Below, one piece after another: positions 62,445 to 64,000 of a DNA stretch of 64,000 nt. Location: the NCBI GenBank assembly GCA_964030785.1, contig OZ034978.1:17097953-17161952 (forward strand), in the 5' to 3' direction. Numbering within the stretch: position 1 is the first letter of the stretch; each line of letters starts with the position of its first letter. The translations under genes were made by a program, and so were the position numbers. Under the pieces are notes generated by a model. The model was not told the DNA's origin and did no database searches. It saw only the letters and a program-made list of their open reading frames with translations. This DNA comes from Siderastrea siderea. Its lineage: Eukaryota; Cnidaria; Anthozoa; Scleractinia; Rhizangiidae.

Positions 62445-63914
62445 GACTGCGAAAAGAAATACTGCAGAAACCAGCTAAACTGTACAAAAAACGTTTTAAT
62501 GCGTATGAGGCACAATTAATCATTGCATTTGTTGCCTGTTTCCCTTTTAAATGGGGGCGTAACTTACAGGTTGTCAATGTTATAATTATGCGGAGTCTTG
62601 CTACTACTCGCTGAAATGATTGGCATAAATTAAATTGTCATATGTAGTTGAAGCTTCTTTCTTCCTGACATACATCATTCTTTGGGCGGTTGCTAGTTTG
62701 TTCTGCAATGGCCACTCATATTTCAAAAGTTCAGGGTCTCAGTCATTACGAAGACATCGTCCGTGAACGGTGACACGTCGTCCTAAACTCAAGAGCAAAG
62801 TTTCGTAAACAATAACTAACAAGAAGTTATGATCTAATAAAGTTTACTTCACTGAACCGAGACAAAAATGCAGACTATAAGCTGTTCCTTTCTTTCCAGG
62901 AAAAACTGCAATTACCTCACACAAGAGTGGACCTAAGAGTGCATTTCGTCGAACGCTATTTATTATGCTGAACAAAGCAGAATCACCTCTTTACTGTGTG
63001 GGTAAAATGCTAAAACGTGGCCATTCAAATGATCGAAGGCAATTGGACAGTACTAACCGAGAAGAAAAAATATTGCGAGTGCTTATTCTCTTTTCCTCTC
63101 TTTTTCTTACAATCGCGTGCCATCCTTCATTCGCACCTCACAATCTGAACGCCTGTAGGACTGTAGCAGAGTAGAGTTGCAGCCTTTTCATGGACAAATG
63201 AAATATTGTCAGTCCTTTCCATGATCATAATTCCCATTTTATAAGATTCCTAGTCTTAATATTTTAAAGTTTGGTCCCAATTGAGACATTTTTTTATACT
63301 TCCGCCTCAGTGAGTGAGAAGAATTAGCAAGTTAATTGTCCAGGTTTCCAGAACTGTTCTTAATCTACATAAAATGAATACGTGGTTAAATCAAGCATTA
63401 TGTCATTAAAAGTTCAATGCAATGTACTACCTTTCATACATTTCGGAGTTATAAATATCATTACATCACTGGTTTCTAGATAGTCAGTCTTGCAATTTAA
63501 ACTTTCAAACAACCAACGTACTATAACTTACATCTCACTAGCCTGCATGCAGACGTCTCCCATTTCCTTTGCTTCACGCAGGCCATCATCTCACGGGAGC
63601 TAGTCTAAATTCACCACTAATAAGAGACATCCGGCTATATTCGCAGACCTTTTGTTCCTCTTTGCAATTAGCCTGTCGTAGCTGGCGGTACTGGCAACTC
63701 AAGTTTCCGTTTAATCTTAGTGTTCCAGGACGATGCTCCAGCCCCCCCCCCCCCCCCCTCAAACTGGGGGTAGTACTCCCTCTATTTCAGACCCATATGT
63801 ATTTTTTCTTACCCCATTTCAGACCTGACCCAAAATTCGATACCCCATTTCAACCCTACCGAGGAACTGCTTCGGTTTGCGTCAACATATGAGAAGGACT
63901 TCTCCGTATAAATC
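62445..63914. other. 5' flank of copy 8, duplicate of 52121-53589
   Basis: Same order of short ORFs, hairpin and C run as 52121-53589. No gene. Confidence 0.55.
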
Positions 63915-64000
63915 AAAACGCACTTCTCAAGAGATGGTAATAGGAAAAAGTAGCTTCTTTTAAAAAGCTTGAATGTATAGCAGTCCTTTGTTTTATCATT
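63915..64000 (-). pseudogene. Edge fragment of a further five-TM copy
   Basis: Matches the start of the copy-5 pseudogene region (53590-53670), with the NDKTKD loop at the window edge. It continues outside the window. Confidence 0.55.

Overview
The window looks like nuclear DNA of a marine invertebrate, most likely an anthozoan cnidarian (coral or sea anemone). It is AT-rich and gene-poor, crowded with short inverted-repeat elements, and carries a tandem family of membrane proteins. The strongest signal is a complete, young Maverick/Polinton (adintovirus-like integrated DNA element) at 1576-23599. The species assignment is inference; the element assignment is directly supported.

Maverick/Polinton (1576-23599, 22,024 bp). 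It begins AGTAGTAATG and ends with the reverse complement. It has 414-bp terminal inverted repeats differing at one visible position and is flanked by the 6-bp target duplication ATTCAT (1570-1575 and 23600-23605). It carries the full core set: protein-primed DNA polymerase B (one frameshift), integrase with chromodomain, adenain-type protease, packaging ATPase, double-jelly-roll major capsid protein and two tandem minor capsid (penton-like) paralogues. Also present are several small basic proteins with QRGG/MRGG protease-cleavage signatures, a parvovirus-VP1u-like phospholipase A2 protein and a two-TM membrane protein. Accessory genes are a GRF zinc-finger protein, a SLOG-fold protein, a RING-finger protein, two small paralogues next to it, and an acidic coiled-coil/basic-repeat pair. 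Structural and integration genes form one close-packed leftward block (20249 to 8551) with start/stop overlaps. Polymerase reads leftward from 6611. Accessory genes sit at the flanks.

Regulatory layout of the element. A promoter block with E-box, CCAAT box and GC-rich core occurs twice in inverted orientation (about 6644-6791 and 22101-22230), driving polymerase and the RING cluster from equivalent sides. A triplicated 44-bp CCAAT plus CArG array lies between the GRF and SLOG genes. The TIRs hold a CRE, ETS sites and E-boxes, partly in a 74-bp duplication. A tRNA-like Pol III unit with good A and B boxes and a T-run lies between the ATPase and protease genes. It recalls adenovirus VA RNA genes in position and type, though not in sequence.

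Host flanks. 1-1569 holds MITE-like and tandem repeats. 23606-36300 holds a probable 5-kb TIR element (24435-29421), an approximately 201-bp satellite (29534-30742), a Harbinger-like MITE (33183-33650) and no gene I can name. 36309-64000 contains a leftward tandem array of at least eight copies of an unrecognised five-TM membrane-protein family. Four copies are intact, one has a single frameshift, and the rest are decayed or cut by the window edge. They are embedded in repeated flanking DNA that shows local and segmental duplication.
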